A stretch of DNA of 64,000 nucleotides from CALCLY01 sp900552775 (GTDB lineage Bacteria > Bacillota > Clostridia > UMGS1883 > UMGS1540). The notes under the pieces are model-generated. The model saw only the letters and a list, made by a program, of their open reading frames with translations. It made no database searches and was not told where the DNA came from. The stretch is taken from positions 76,293 through 140,292 of the forward strand of contig CALCLY010000031.1 of NCBI GenBank assembly GCA_937966555.1, read 5' to 3'. Below, piece after piece: positions 17,976 to 27,928 of this stretch (position 1 is its first letter; each line of letters begins with the position of its first letter). The translations under genes and the position numbers were made by a program.

Positions 17976-19841
17976 ATGAAAAAAACAAATATAATTAAAA
18001 AAACCGGCAAACTTCTTCCGTTTATTATAGTATTTTGTATATTGGCAACAGCCGCAATACATTACAAGCTGAAAACTTCAAACACCTATGTCACTTACGT
18101 GGTTATTCACTATAATGACCCCGCAGCGGAACAGGGCAAAACTCCTACAGGCGATACTCTTGACGTAAACGATATAAAGTCATCTGCCGTAATGAGCAAA
18201 GTTGTTGAACAAATGGACCTTACCGGTATTTATTCCGTTGACAACCTTATATCAAGAATTGCCATCACTCCCGTTCCTGACGAGGATAAGGTGGCTCAGA
18301 AGCAGGCAAAGCTTGATGAAGGTGAAGATTATGTCTACGAGCCGAGCACCTTCATAGTTTCCTTCACCGCAACCAACGCCGAAGGCGAAGAATTTGCAAG
18401 AGAAGTTCTTGACAAAACTCTGGATTTATATTACGCGGAATACAGTCAGAAATATGTAAACGTAGCTCCGGCAAACAACACAATCGAAAATATCGACAGA
18501 GAAAATTACGACTACCTTGAAATGATGGAAATGATAGACAGCGCCGTTTCCGAAACTCTCGATACTCTTTATAAAAGAGACAAAAACACTCCCTATTACA
18601 GAGCCACCGGCACAGGCGAATCTTTTGCCGATTTGGCAGACGATTTTAACTATATTCAGTCGATAAAGGTTTCTTCGCTCTTTTCAAAAATATACAAGTA
18701 TCAGATAACAAAAAACAAACCTGTGTTAATTTCCGACTACACAACAAGAATAGATAACAATAACATATCAAATACAAAAGAAGAAAGTATAATAAACGAT
18801 ATTGTATCTGTAATAAACGCATATGTAGAAAAAATGAGAAGCTCGGGTAATACCAATATTTCTTCGGATTATATTCTCGATAATCTTCACGAGAAAAATC
18901 TGACCGGAACCGAATCTTATACTGCCGGTGACCAAACCGTAACGTATGACGAACTTGTATACAGCTGGCGCGACCACAACCGGACTCATGACCATGCCGT
19001 TATAGATTCGGCATACTGCCAATATGTTTTAAACACTTTCGGAAACTGCACGGGTGCATGCCCCGCCGGAGAATGTACATCTTCATCTAAAACATGCACA
19101 GAGCTTAACAACAAAAATTACGCCGAAATACGAAGCAGTGTTGACAGGGAAATCAAAGATCTTCTTGCAGAGCTTGCAGAACTTTATAACAAAACCACCG
19201 CAACAAATGACGAATATAATGAATATCTCGGTGCAAGCTACATTTCCGTTCTCTCCTCCTCATCCGTTAAGGAAAGCGTAGATGTAAATCTCTACACCGC
19301 GATAGCATTCATATTCCTCATTGTGCTTTGCTGCGGCGGAGCCATAGTAATCACAAGAGTAGGAGACATTATAAACTATGTTTTCTACACCGATCATATG
19401 ACAGGCTTTTCAAACAGAGCATATTTTGATAAATACTTAAAACAAATGGACCGAAAGCTTTTAGACAACGATGAAGTATACTGCGCTTTGGATATCGCAA
19501 ATCTTGCTGCAATAAATACTGCTCATTCACACGAAGCCGGTGACGGTGTAATAAAGCTCTTTGCACTTCTTTTAAATGAAGTGTTCGGCAAATCAGATGC
19601 TTCGCTTATATACAACGGAAACGGAAGTTTTATAGTTCTTTTAAACGGTTCCGACTATATAAGTGCCGAAGAAATAATGAATATTTTCATGCTCAGACTT
19701 GACGAAAGGGAAGAATATCAGAACATAGAAATAGAATACAAAATAGGCATTGCCGAAACATTTAGAGAAGGACGCACGGCAAGAAAGCTTCTTGCCGAAG
19801 CAATTAAAAACAAAAAGACGTATATATCGGAAGCAAAATAA
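17976..19841 (+). CDS. Wzz-like co-polymerase fused to a degenerate GGDEF domain
   Basis: 621 residues. Membrane helix about 12-30; a Wzz-like external domain (VVIHYNDPAAEQGKTPTGD near 42-60 matches the preceding paralogue); a second helix about 440-463; then a cytoplasmic GGDEF domain (about 470-621). DHMTGFSNRAYF and ALDIANLAAIN keep the fold and a metal Asp. The signature is YNGNGSF instead of GGDEF and the RxxD inhibitory site is missing, so cyclase activity is unlikely. It may sense nucleotide or dock the operon's EAL protein (inference). A Cys-rich insert (CTGACPAGECTSSSKTC) lies outside the membrane. A GGAGGT site precedes the ATG. Confidence 0.82.
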   Translation: MKKTNIIKKTGKLLPFIIVFCILATAAIHYKLKTSNTYVTYVVIHYNDPAAEQGKTPTGDTLDVNDIKSSAVMSKVVEQMDLTGIYSVDNLISRIAITPVPDEDKVAQKQAKLDEGEDYVYEPSTFIVSFTATNAEGEEFAREVLDKTLDLYYAEYSQKYVNVAPANNTIENIDRENYDYLEMMEMIDSAVSETLDTLYKRDKNTPYYRATGTGESFADLADDFNYIQSIKVSSLFSKIYKYQITKNKPVLISDYTTRIDNNNISNTKEESIINDIVSVINAYVEKMRSSGNTNISSDYILDNLHEKNLTGTESYTAGDQTVTYDELVYSWRDHNRTHDHAVIDSAYCQYVLNTFGNCTGACPAGECTSSSKTCTELNNKNYAEIRSSVDREIKDLLAELAELYNKTTATNDEYNEYLGASYISVLSSSSVKESVDVNLYTAIAFIFLIVLCCGGAIVITRVGDIINYVFYTDHMTGFSNRAYFDKYLKQMDRKLLDNDEVYCALDIANLAAINTAHSHEAGDGVIKLFALLLNEVFGKSDASLIYNGNGSFIVLLNGSDYISAEEIMNIFMLRLDEREEYQNIEIEYKIGIAETFREGRTARKLLAEAIKNKKTYISEAK

Positions 19842-19859
19842 AAGAAACGGAGGGCGAAA

Positions 19860-21164
19860 ATGGAAATCAATGTAACAGACAAAGCAAGAAACATAATATT
19901 CTTTGCTGTAGCTGTCATGATGTACTATTTTCTAACACAGGAAATAAACCTTGGTATATTTATTACATACAGACACGCCTTCGCCCTTGTTTTGATTTTG
20001 ATTGCAATAATCGATTTTCTGCGCAAGCCAAACATCGCCCGCGGCTGTGTTGCCGCAAAAGACTCTTTGGTTTTCAGCCTGCCCATGCTTATAACTTTTT
20101 CCGTATCGCTTTTTATCTGGTTTGCAAAGCAGGTTGATACCACCGTTATATCCCGCGGGCTTTCGAGCATGTTTTTTTACACAAACATGTTCTCTTTCAC
20201 ACTTGCTGCCGCCGCATTTTTATATTTTTTCGGAGAGCGTGGTATATGGTACAACTTAATTGCAATTTTAACGGCAAATCTTTTGATGATTGCGACCATA
20301 ATTTCCAAAAACGGGCTTGCTCCTTATTTTTCGGAATTTATAACGCTTATCAAAACATTTGCCGGAGAAACCGGAGATATTATAGTTCAGGCAGAAGTTC
20401 ATGAACTTGCATTTTGTATTGGCGCATATCTGATTTATATGCTCTTAAAGCCACAGAAAAATAAAACCTTTTTTGTCATTCTGGCATTGTCTGCTTTTTG
20501 TTTTCTTTCGGCTTTCAAGAGAATAGGTATAATAGCAATTGCCGTAACACTTGTTTTGGGATGGTTGCTGAAATTCACGGCACGTTTCAGCAAAAAAGCC
20601 GCGTCGGGTGTAATAACTCTTATAACGCTTCTTGTGATTTTTTCGCTTTTAGCTTATATTTACGCCATAAAGATGAATGCATTTGAATTTTTAGAGCAGC
20701 TTGGAATTAACACAAGCGGCCGCGCGGGAATATATGCAGCCGTGGACAAATACTATGAATTTTCACCTGCATTTTTGGGCAACGGCATCGGAGCTTTGAC
20801 GTATCACTTAAATACAGATTTAACAGCCGGTGTTTCAGCCGTGCATAACGATTTTCTGCAATACTACATAGATCTCGGCTTTTGGGGATATATTCTCTGG
20901 CTTGTTTCAATAACGCTTGTACGCACACTGTATTTCGGCAGAGACGGCAAAACGGAAAATGCAATTACGGCTTTTTCGTTAATACTGTATCTTATAATAG
21001 TTTCTCTGACGGATAACACCATGAACTATCCCCTTTTAACAACCACAACCGCCCTGCTTATGATTGGCGGAGGTTTTAACGAACGCGTCAGAAATACCGA
21101 GTATAAAATCTTCGGACATATTTCCGCCGTAAACAAAAAAGCGAAAGGAGAAATCTTTTCATGA
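19860..21164 (+). CDS. O-antigen polymerase/ligase-like membrane protein (Wzy type)
   Basis: 434 residues with about 11 membrane segments and a larger external loop (about 275-325), including NTSGRAGIYAAVDKYYEFSP and FLGNGIGALTYH, the Wzy/WaaL-type pattern (GR..IY plus a G.G loop with a His). It probably polymerises repeat units on the outer face, working with the two Wzz-like proteins upstream. A GGAGGG site precedes the ATG. It overlaps the next gene by 4 bases. Confidence 0.85.
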   Translation: MEINVTDKARNIIFFAVAVMMYYFLTQEINLGIFITYRHAFALVLILIAIIDFLRKPNIARGCVAAKDSLVFSLPMLITFSVSLFIWFAKQVDTTVISRGLSSMFFYTNMFSFTLAAAAFLYFFGERGIWYNLIAILTANLLMIATIISKNGLAPYFSEFITLIKTFAGETGDIIVQAEVHELAFCIGAYLIYMLLKPQKNKTFFVILALSAFCFLSAFKRIGIIAIAVTLVLGWLLKFTARFSKKAASGVITLITLLVIFSLLAYIYAIKMNAFEFLEQLGINTSGRAGIYAAVDKYYEFSPAFLGNGIGALTYHLNTDLTAGVSAVHNDFLQYYIDLGFWGYILWLVSITLVRTLYFGRDGKTENAITAFSLILYLIIVSLTDNTMNYPLLTTTTALLMIGGGFNERVRNTEYKIFGHISAVNKKAKGEIFS

Positions 21165-22420
21165 AAATACTGATGATAAATAAATTTCTCTATCCGCGCG
21201 GAGGAGCGGAATCATACATGCTGCAGCTTGGCGAGAGTTTCGAAAAAGCCGGACATGAAGTTCAGTATTTCGGTATGTTTGATATGAAAAACACCGTTGG
21301 AAATTCATCCGGACTTTATACACAGAATATGGACTTTCACTCAAGCTCTGCAAAAAGATTTCTGTATCCTTTTAAAATTATTTATTCGCGAGATACATAC
21401 AGAAAGCTTGTAAGCTTAATAAAATCTTTCAAGCCCGATATTGTTCATATGAATAATATAAATTTTCAGCTTACGCCGGCGGTTATATACGCCGTAAAAA
21501 AATTCGGCATTCCGTTAGTTCAGACTGTACATGACTATCAAATGATATGCCCGAATCACCTGCTCTATAATTACTGCGAAAACCAAAAATGCGAAAAATG
21601 CATAAACGGCTCCAAATTTAACTGTTTAAAATACAAATGCATTCACAGTTCAAAAATAAAAAGCCTTATCGGAACCGTTGAAGCTTGTCTTTACAAAACT
21701 CTTAAAACATACAGACTGGTTGATCTTTTCATATGTCCGAGCGATTTTTTAAACCAAAAGCTTTGCGGAGCCGATAAAATTTTTGACGGCAAAACTTTTA
21801 CACTGCATAACTTTATAGACAAAACAAAAATCAAAAAAAGTGCGCCGTTAAATCCGCCGTACATTGTTTATGCCGGACGGTTTTCGCGCGAAAAAGGCAT
21901 TGAACTTTTGGCTGAAACCGCAAAACTTTTGCCGGAATATACTTTTAAAGCCGCAGGAAGCGGACCGGACGAAGATATTTTGGAGAATATTCCCAATATT
22001 AATTTAACAGGTTTTCTCACAGGAAATGCTCTGGCAGAAGTTATATCGGGCGCCACAGCTTTGATAGCTCCTTCACTTTGCTTTGAGAACTGTCCTCTTT
22101 CAATACTTGAAGCACACTCGGCATCAGTGCCTGTTATAACAATGAATTTCGGCGGAATGGCAGAACTTGTGAAAGACGACGTAACGGGAACGCTTATATC
22201 TTCTCCCGCTCCGCATTCGGCGGCAGAAGCCGTAAAAAAAGCCATGAATAATGCCGATTTACTGCGCCATGGATGCGAAAAACATGCCGAGAAAATTCTT
22301 TCGGCAGATGATTACCGAGAAATTCTTACGGAAAAATACCTCAAGCTTATGAACCCTATAGCTCAAAACGGAGAAGAAAATGAAGAATGTAAAAGTAAGC
22401 ATAATAGTCCCTGTATATAA
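21161..22420 (+). CDS. GT4 glycosyltransferase
   Basis: 419 residues, GT-B fold. Seen: PRGGAESYMLQLGE near residue 10, a Cys-rich insert (CPNHLLYNYCENQKCEKC, about 126-143) of the kind found in a GT4 subgroup and possibly metal-binding, YAGRFSREKGIELLAE, and CFENCPLSILEAHSA with the E-x7-E catalytic pattern. Coupled to the polymerase (ATGA) and overlapping the next gene by 41 bases. Confidence 0.9.
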   Translation: MKILMINKFLYPRGGAESYMLQLGESFEKAGHEVQYFGMFDMKNTVGNSSGLYTQNMDFHSSSAKRFLYPFKIIYSRDTYRKLVSLIKSFKPDIVHMNNINFQLTPAVIYAVKKFGIPLVQTVHDYQMICPNHLLYNYCENQKCEKCINGSKFNCLKYKCIHSSKIKSLIGTVEACLYKTLKTYRLVDLFICPSDFLNQKLCGADKIFDGKTFTLHNFIDKTKIKKSAPLNPPYIVYAGRFSREKGIELLAETAKLLPEYTFKAAGSGPDEDILENIPNINLTGFLTGNALAEVISGATALIAPSLCFENCPLSILEAHSASVPVITMNFGGMAELVKDDVTGTLISSPAPHSAAEAVKKAMNNADLLRHGCEKHAEKILSADDYREILTEKYLKLMNPIAQNGEENEECKSKHNSPCI

Positions 22421-23435
22421 AACAGAAAAATATTTAAAGCGATGCCTCGATTCGCTTCTTAACCAAACTCTTGAGGATATAGAAATAATACTTGTTGATG
22501 ACGGTTCGCCCGATTCCGCCCCCGCACTTTGCGATAATGCGGCTAAAACAGACGGCAGAATAAAAGTTATACACAAAAAAAACGAAGGTCTCGGCATGGC
22601 GAGAAATACAGGAATGGATGCGGCATGCGGAAAATACATCGGTTTTGTGGATTCGGACGATTTCGTCAAAACAAATATGTATGAATATCTCTACAACACG
22701 GCTGTTCGACATAACGCAGACCTTATTATTTCCGGCACCTGCTATGTGGGCGGCAATATATTCGGGAAAGAAAACGAATACAAGGAAGAAGTATTTTTTG
22801 ACAAAGAAACCATTTTTGAAACCGAAGCCGACAGAAAAAAACTTTTGCTCGGCACTGCAGGCGCTCTCCCAAATGAGGAGCGCGACTGCCAATATGGGGC
22901 AAGCGTATGTAAAAACTTATATAAACGCGAAACGGTTATAAAAAACAATGTGCGTTTTTTATCCGAACGCGAGTACCTTTCGGAAGACACACTTTTTAAT
23001 ATAGATTTTATTACCCACATTAAAAAAGCTGTCGGAACGGAAAAAGTGTTTTACTACTATTGCAGAAACGGAGCATCGCTTTCAAAATCTTATAACCCCG
23101 ACAGGCTCCGAAAAAGCATGATTTTTGTGCAAATACTTCAAAAAAAGCTTGCTGCGCAAATACCCGGCGATGAATATGTAATTTACCTGAAAAGATTGGC
23201 GCAATCGCTTGGCAGGGTTTTATGCTCGCAGGAAATAATGTATGCTCTGGAAAACAAGCTTCCGTACCGCAAGCTGCGCGGAAACCTCAAAAAAATATGT
23301 ACCGGCGCCATGATTTCGGACGCACTGAAATCATATCCGCTGCACAAGCTTCCGGCAAAACAGGCGATATTTGCATTTTTGATGAAACACAGACTTTATC
23401 TTATGCAAAAAATTACCGTTATCCTAAGAAAATAA
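22380..23435 (+). CDS. GT2 glycosyltransferase
   Basis: 351 residues, GT-A fold. Seen: VSIIVPVYKTEKYLKRCLDS, LVDDGSPDSAP (nucleotide Asp), and GFVDSDD (the DXD-like metal motif near 94). The C-terminal 120 residues are helical and basic, suggesting peripheral membrane contact. A GGAG site lies within the end of the previous gene. Probably adds one sugar of the repeat unit. The nearest relative in the window is the next gene. Confidence 0.92.
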   Translation: MKNVKVSIIVPVYKTEKYLKRCLDSLLNQTLEDIEIILVDDGSPDSAPALCDNAAKTDGRIKVIHKKNEGLGMARNTGMDAACGKYIGFVDSDDFVKTNMYEYLYNTAVRHNADLIISGTCYVGGNIFGKENEYKEEVFFDKETIFETEADRKKLLLGTAGALPNEERDCQYGASVCKNLYKRETVIKNNVRFLSEREYLSEDTLFNIDFITHIKKAVGTEKVFYYYCRNGASLSKSYNPDRLRKSMIFVQILQKKLAAQIPGDEYVIYLKRLAQSLGRVLCSQEIMYALENKLPYRKLRGNLKKICTGAMISDALKSYPLHKLPAKQAIFAFLMKHRLYLMQKITVILRK

Positions 23436-23451
23436 AAAAGAAGGTAAAAAA

Positions 23452-24483
23452 ATGTTTTTCTCGGTTATTGTTCCGATATACAAAATTGAAAACTATATAG
23501 ACCGCTGCATCGAAAGCGTACTTTCTCAAACTTTTCCGGATTTTGAGCTTATACTTGTTGATGACGGCTCACCGGACAATTGCCCGAAAATATGTGACGA
23601 GTACGCAAAAAAAGATTCACGGATTAAAGTAATTCATAAAAAAAACGGCGGTCTTGTCAGCGCACGCCAGGAAGGAATACGTGCGGCCCGCGGAAAATAC
23701 ATATTCAATCTTGACGGAGATGATTTTATAACTTCTAACGCGCTAAAATCAGCTCACAGCATTATTTCGGACACCGATGCAGATATTGTTTCTTTTTCGT
23801 ACATACGCCGTGAACCGGGAAAAGAAGATAAAAAAACAGATGATTTGGTTTGTGAAGGCTTATATGAAGGATCAGACATTTTCGAAAAACTTCTGCCGCA
23901 TCTTCCGGCTGATAAAAATATGAAGCACTTGTTTTTCTTTATATGGGGCAAAGCCATCAGGCGCGAAATCGCATATTCCGCACAGCTTAATGTTAACAAA
24001 ACCATTTCATTCGGTGAAGATATTTGCTGTCTTCTACCCTGCCTTATGAGTGCCAAAAAAGTTTTTATGAGCAGAGAAGCCGTTTATATATACAGTATAA
24101 GAAACGACTCTCTCACAACAGATTTCAAACCCGAACAAATTTCACAGGTTGCAGAAGTGATAAACTACATGTATACTCTGCCGAAGGAAAAAGATTTCGA
24201 CTTAAGCGGCGGCATTTCAAGATATTCATTATACATGACACTTTCGATACTTGCGGCAGCTGCCGAAGGGAAGCATTTCAATGCTTCCGGCACTTTGAAA
24301 AGGCTGATTAAAAATTCTGTTCTTGAATTTGAAAATAAACGGGCAAAGTTTGACAGAGTCACACCAAAAAGCGCCGCAGCAATGTATTTAATAAAACATA
24401 ACGCTGTCAAAACCGCATTTATATTTTTATACTTATGCAAATGTGTAAAAGACATTTTGGGAAAAAGAGGTAAAACACAATGA
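23452..24483 (+). CDS. GT2 glycosyltransferase
   Basis: 343 residues. The opening FFSVIVPIYKIENYIDRCIE, LVDDGSPDNCPKICDEYA and NLDGDDFI (DXD-like) are the GT2 core. Similarity with the preceding gene in the first 110 residues suggests ancient tandem duplication. The acceptor-specific C-terminal half differs. Its stop overlaps the next start by 4 bases. Confidence 0.92.
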   Translation: MFFSVIVPIYKIENYIDRCIESVLSQTFPDFELILVDDGSPDNCPKICDEYAKKDSRIKVIHKKNGGLVSARQEGIRAARGKYIFNLDGDDFITSNALKSAHSIISDTDADIVSFSYIRREPGKEDKKTDDLVCEGLYEGSDIFEKLLPHLPADKNMKHLFFFIWGKAIRREIAYSAQLNVNKTISFGEDICCLLPCLMSAKKVFMSREAVYIYSIRNDSLTTDFKPEQISQVAEVINYMYTLPKEKDFDLSGGISRYSLYMTLSILAAAAEGKHFNASGTLKRLIKNSVLEFENKRAKFDRVTPKSAAAMYLIKHNAVKTAFIFLYLCKCVKDILGKRGKTQ

Positions 24484-25577
24484 ATCAAAAACCCGATATT
24501 TCTGTAATAATGAGTGTATTCAACGGTGAGGACTACCTTGAAGAAGCGTTAAAAAGCATAATTGCTCAAAGTTTTAAATTCTGGGAGCTCATTGCCGTAA
24601 ATGACTGTTCTTCCGACGGCACTGCAGATATACTTTTAAAATATGCGGATCTTGATCCGCGCATAAAAGTGATTACAAACGAAAAAAACTTAAAACTTCC
24701 GTCCTCTCTTAACAAGGCTTTGGTCACCGCCCAAGGAAAATACATTGCAAGAATGGATTCCGATGATATCTGCCTTCCCGACAGACTTTTAAAGCAGTTT
24801 GAATATATGGAAACTCATCCGGACACAGATATATCGTCCTGCCGATTCATGACTCTGAAAAACGGCAAAGCGGCTTCCGGAGGCGGAGGCGGCAAAACTG
24901 ATTTTGAATCCGTTAAGGCTTTGCTTTTGTTGACAAACCCTATTCTCCATCCCGGAGTAATGGCAAAATCAAGCGTTTTAAAAAATTTGCGCTACGATGC
25001 GTCGCTTACCTGTACGGAAGACCTGGAGCTTTGGGCACGCGCTGCCTCAAGCGGTTGCAAAATAGCCATACAAAACGAGTATTTAATGCTCTACAGAATA
25101 CACGACAAGCAAATAACCTCAACAACGCTTAATCGCCAATACAAAGAGGTTTCCGAAATATTCAAAAAGATTTATCCTGAGTTTTCGCGCGCACTTGAAG
25201 GCAGCTTGTTTGATTTTTACATCGGAGGAATATATTTCAAAGACAAAGCCGACATAAAAAAGCTGTGTAAAGTTTATTCAGTCTTTTGTAAAGTCAACAG
25301 TAAAGCAGGCTATGTAAAACGAAAAGCATTAAGATATGCCTTTTTTGAAATACTTGCAGAATACAAACGCTGTGGTGTATCAACATCGGACATAATCCGC
25401 GGCATGATACACATCGGGATAACCCAGTCATTCGCAGAGCTGTTATTTAGAAAATCGCGCGCTGAAAAAGATGGAAAAAGGTGCATAAATGCCGCGGCAA
25501 AAATAGGATATGACTTCAGCGGCGGCTCAGTGCGCTTCCCTAATTTTATTAAGAAGAAAGAGGCGAAAATAAAATGA
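24480..25577 (+). CDS. GT2 glycosyltransferase
   Basis: 365 residues. Seen: ISVIMSVFNGEDYLEEALKS, AVNDCSSDGT, ARMDSDDICLPDRL (DXD) and TEDLELWARAAS (catalytic ED.. region). It resembles GT2 enzymes adding galactose or similar sugars to capsular repeat units; specificity cannot be assigned. A glycine run (GGGGG near 136) links the two halves. It overlaps the EAL gene by 4 bases. Confidence 0.92.
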   Translation: MNQKPDISVIMSVFNGEDYLEEALKSIIAQSFKFWELIAVNDCSSDGTADILLKYADLDPRIKVITNEKNLKLPSSLNKALVTAQGKYIARMDSDDICLPDRLLKQFEYMETHPDTDISSCRFMTLKNGKAASGGGGGKTDFESVKALLLLTNPILHPGVMAKSSVLKNLRYDASLTCTEDLELWARAASSGCKIAIQNEYLMLYRIHDKQITSTTLNRQYKEVSEIFKKIYPEFSRALEGSLFDFYIGGIYFKDKADIKKLCKVYSVFCKVNSKAGYVKRKALRYAFFEILAEYKRCGVSTSDIIRGMIHIGITQSFAELLFRKSRAEKDGKRCINAAAKIGYDFSGGSVRFPNFIKKKEAKIK

Positions 25578-26971
25578 ACATTTTCGAATCCCCGATTTAT
25601 ACAGTATCTTTGCTGATACTGAGTTGTCTGCTTCTCTGTGCGGCATGCGCATACTTTTGGATAAAACATAAAAATACCGTTCAAACCGGAGAAAAAGCGC
25701 CGTTTTCGTCGATCAGCCGTATAGAATCGGTATTTTCCAAGCTGCGCGGATTACGTGTTACGCGAAACATAATTTATATAAGCGTATCTTTGGAAAATGT
25801 CAGGAGTCTTTACTCGGATGCAAAAGCATGGAGTCTGTTTTCAGCTATCAAACCTGTTTTTGCCAAATATTTTTCAAATGAACCGGAAAGCTATATTGCG
25901 GTTTACGATATGAAAAATTTTGTTGTTTTAAATACTGCCGAATCCGAAGAAACAGAACGAATAATAAAAGCCTGTACGGAAGAAATAGACCGTATCCTAC
26001 TTTCGTATAACGCCGCAAAGATTGTTGACGTAAGATTCGGCAAATATTCTCTTGTTGCCTCATCTCTTTTGTTTAACGAAGCTTTGTCAAGAGCCAAACG
26101 CGCATGCTCTATGGCATTGGACACCAACAAAGCATATGCCGAGTGGAACAGTGACGGCGGCAAAATTTTTGACAGAAAAATTAAAATGGAAAACACAATT
26201 GAAAACGAAATTAACAATAACAAGTTTTTCCTTGAATACCAGCCTGTATTGAATGCAAAGACAAAAAAAACGGTGGGTGCGGAAGTTTTGTCAAGACTGT
26301 ACTCCGAACATGACGGAATAATTACTCCAAACAGTTTTTTACAAGTTCTTGATTCAACCGGACTTAATGAAAAGTTTGATTATTATATTTTTGAAAAAAC
26401 CTGCAAATGGATTTTTTCCGACAAAGCGCATCGGGAAAAATATACATACACCATAAACTTTTCACGCTCAACCCTCTGTGACCCGACATTTGCCGACAAA
26501 ATACTTTCCATAATAAAAAAATACGATTTAAAAGCATCATCGCTTGCAATTGAAATTCTTGAAAATAAAGAAGTTTCGGGAGAAGCAAAAAGCAATATGG
26601 TCTCAAGCCTTATAAAGCTGAGAAAATACGGCATTAACATACTGCTTGACGATTTCGGAAGCGGCTATACATCGTATGACGATTTACAGAATCTTGCCAT
26701 AGACATAATTAAAATCGACAAGCGCATAACAAAAAATGCACATACGGAAAAGGGTATTGCCATTTTAAAAAACATAGTAAAAACAGCATCGGATTTGGGA
26801 ATAAAAACAATATGTGAAGGAATTGAAACGGCTGAAGAAGAGAAAATTGCAATATCCGCCGGCTGCGATATGCTGCAGGGCTACTATTACTATCATCCTA
26901 TGCCGGTTACAAAACTTGAACAGCTCCTTCAAAACGAATCGAAAAAAAATAAAGCTGCGGGAGATGAATAA
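25574..26971 (+). CDS. Membrane-anchored EAL-domain c-di-GMP phosphodiesterase with vestigial GGDEF domain
   Basis: 465 residues. An N-terminal helix (about 8-28); a GGDEF-like fold (about 40-205) whose signature is replaced (YDMKNF); then an EAL domain (about 213-452). EAL reads AEVLSR, keeping the metal Glu. Also retained: the Asn of TINFS, the Glu of AIEILE, LLDDFGSGYTSYDDLQ (loop 6), IIKIDKR (catalytic Lys), CEGIET and LQGYYYYHPMP. Hydrolysis of c-di-GMP to pGpG is therefore likely. Lying inside an operon headed by a GEMM-like riboswitch, it could lower the signal that turns the operon on (inference). Coupled to the upstream GT2 by ATGA. Confidence 0.92.
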   Translation: MNIFESPIYTVSLLILSCLLLCAACAYFWIKHKNTVQTGEKAPFSSISRIESVFSKLRGLRVTRNIIYISVSLENVRSLYSDAKAWSLFSAIKPVFAKYFSNEPESYIAVYDMKNFVVLNTAESEETERIIKACTEEIDRILLSYNAAKIVDVRFGKYSLVASSLLFNEALSRAKRACSMALDTNKAYAEWNSDGGKIFDRKIKMENTIENEINNNKFFLEYQPVLNAKTKKTVGAEVLSRLYSEHDGIITPNSFLQVLDSTGLNEKFDYYIFEKTCKWIFSDKAHREKYTYTINFSRSTLCDPTFADKILSIIKKYDLKASSLAIEILENKEVSGEAKSNMVSSLIKLRKYGINILLDDFGSGYTSYDDLQNLAIDIIKIDKRITKNAHTEKGIAILKNIVKTASDLGIKTICEGIETAEEEKIAISAGCDMLQGYYYYHPMPVTKLEQLLQNESKKNKAAGDE

Positions 26972-26973
26972 AA

Positions 26974-27915
26974 ATGCTTTCGGTTATTATACCTGCGTTT
27001 AACGAAGAAATACTTATAGATAAAGCATATAAAAAAATATCGGACGTTTTGTCCGAAGCTGCGATAGAAAATGAATTAATATTTATTGATGACGGTTCAA
27101 CTGACAGTACATATAATAATATTTTTCATCTTGCAGAAACACAGCCTTTTGTAAAAGGACTTCATTTTTCAAGAAATTTTGGTAAAGAGGCAGCCATATC
27201 CGCGGGTCTTGCCGCCGCAAACGGAGACTGCGCCGTTGTAATAGACTGCGATATGCAGCACCCGCCCGAAAAAATAGTTGAAATGTACCGGCTTTGGCAG
27301 CAAGGCTATGAAATTGTTGAAGGAATAAAAAAAGACCGCGGCAAGGAGAGCAAAACTTATGCATTTGCGGCAAAAATGTTTTATTCTGTACTGAGCCGCC
27401 TCGCGGGTTTTGATATGTCTGAGGCATCCGATTTTAAACTTCTTGACAGAAAAGTTATTGATATATTAAACAAAATACCTGAAAAAAAAGGGTTTTTCCG
27501 CGCAATTTCACATTGGGTCGGCTTTAAAAAAACAACGGTCGAATTTAACGTTGAAAAGCGCATTGGCGGGAAGTCCAAATGGCGTTTATCATCTCTTGTA
27601 AAATACGCGGTTTCAAGTATATCCGCCTATTCCACCGTGCCTATGCAAATTGTAACATTTCTCGGTTTTGCAATGCTGTTTGTTACATTTGTATTTGTAA
27701 TCTGGGCGCTCATAGATAAGATTTCCGGCAGAGCCCTCGAAGGAATGACAACGCTGATAATAATCACGGTTTTCATCGGCAGTGTTATAATGATAAGTCT
27801 CGGTATAATCGGCTATTATGTGGCTCGTATTTACGATGAGGTAAAAGGCAGACCGAAATATATTATTTCTTCTCAGTGCAGAAGCTGCGAAAAAAATGAA
27901 CTTAAACAAAAGTAA
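26974..27915 (+). CDS. DPM1/GtrB-like polyprenyl-phosphate glycosyltransferase
   Basis: 313 residues. GT2 domain (about 1-220) with LSVIIPAFNEE, FIDDGSTDST and VVIDCDMQHPP (DXD), followed by two C-terminal membrane helices (about 228-250 and 262-290). This is the layout of enzymes that make undecaprenyl-phosphate-linked glucose or similar sugars. Such donors feed GtrII-type membrane transferases, for which the 10992 gene is a candidate partner. A GGGAG site precedes the ATG. Confidence 0.92.
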   Translation: MLSVIIPAFNEEILIDKAYKKISDVLSEAAIENELIFIDDGSTDSTYNNIFHLAETQPFVKGLHFSRNFGKEAAISAGLAAANGDCAVVIDCDMQHPPEKIVEMYRLWQQGYEIVEGIKKDRGKESKTYAFAAKMFYSVLSRLAGFDMSEASDFKLLDRKVIDILNKIPEKKGFFRAISHWVGFKKTTVEFNVEKRIGGKSKWRLSSLVKYAVSSISAYSTVPMQIVTFLGFAMLFVTFVFVIWALIDKISGRALEGMTTLIIITVFIGSVIMISLGIIGYYVARIYDEVKGRPKYIISSQCRSCEKNELKQK

Positions 27916-27928
27916 GGTGAATTTGTAT

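Noticed and set aside
17976..19841. The GGDEF domain of the Wzz fusion as an active cyclase
   Set aside because: The catalytic signature is GNGSF and both key acidic residues of GGDEF are missing.
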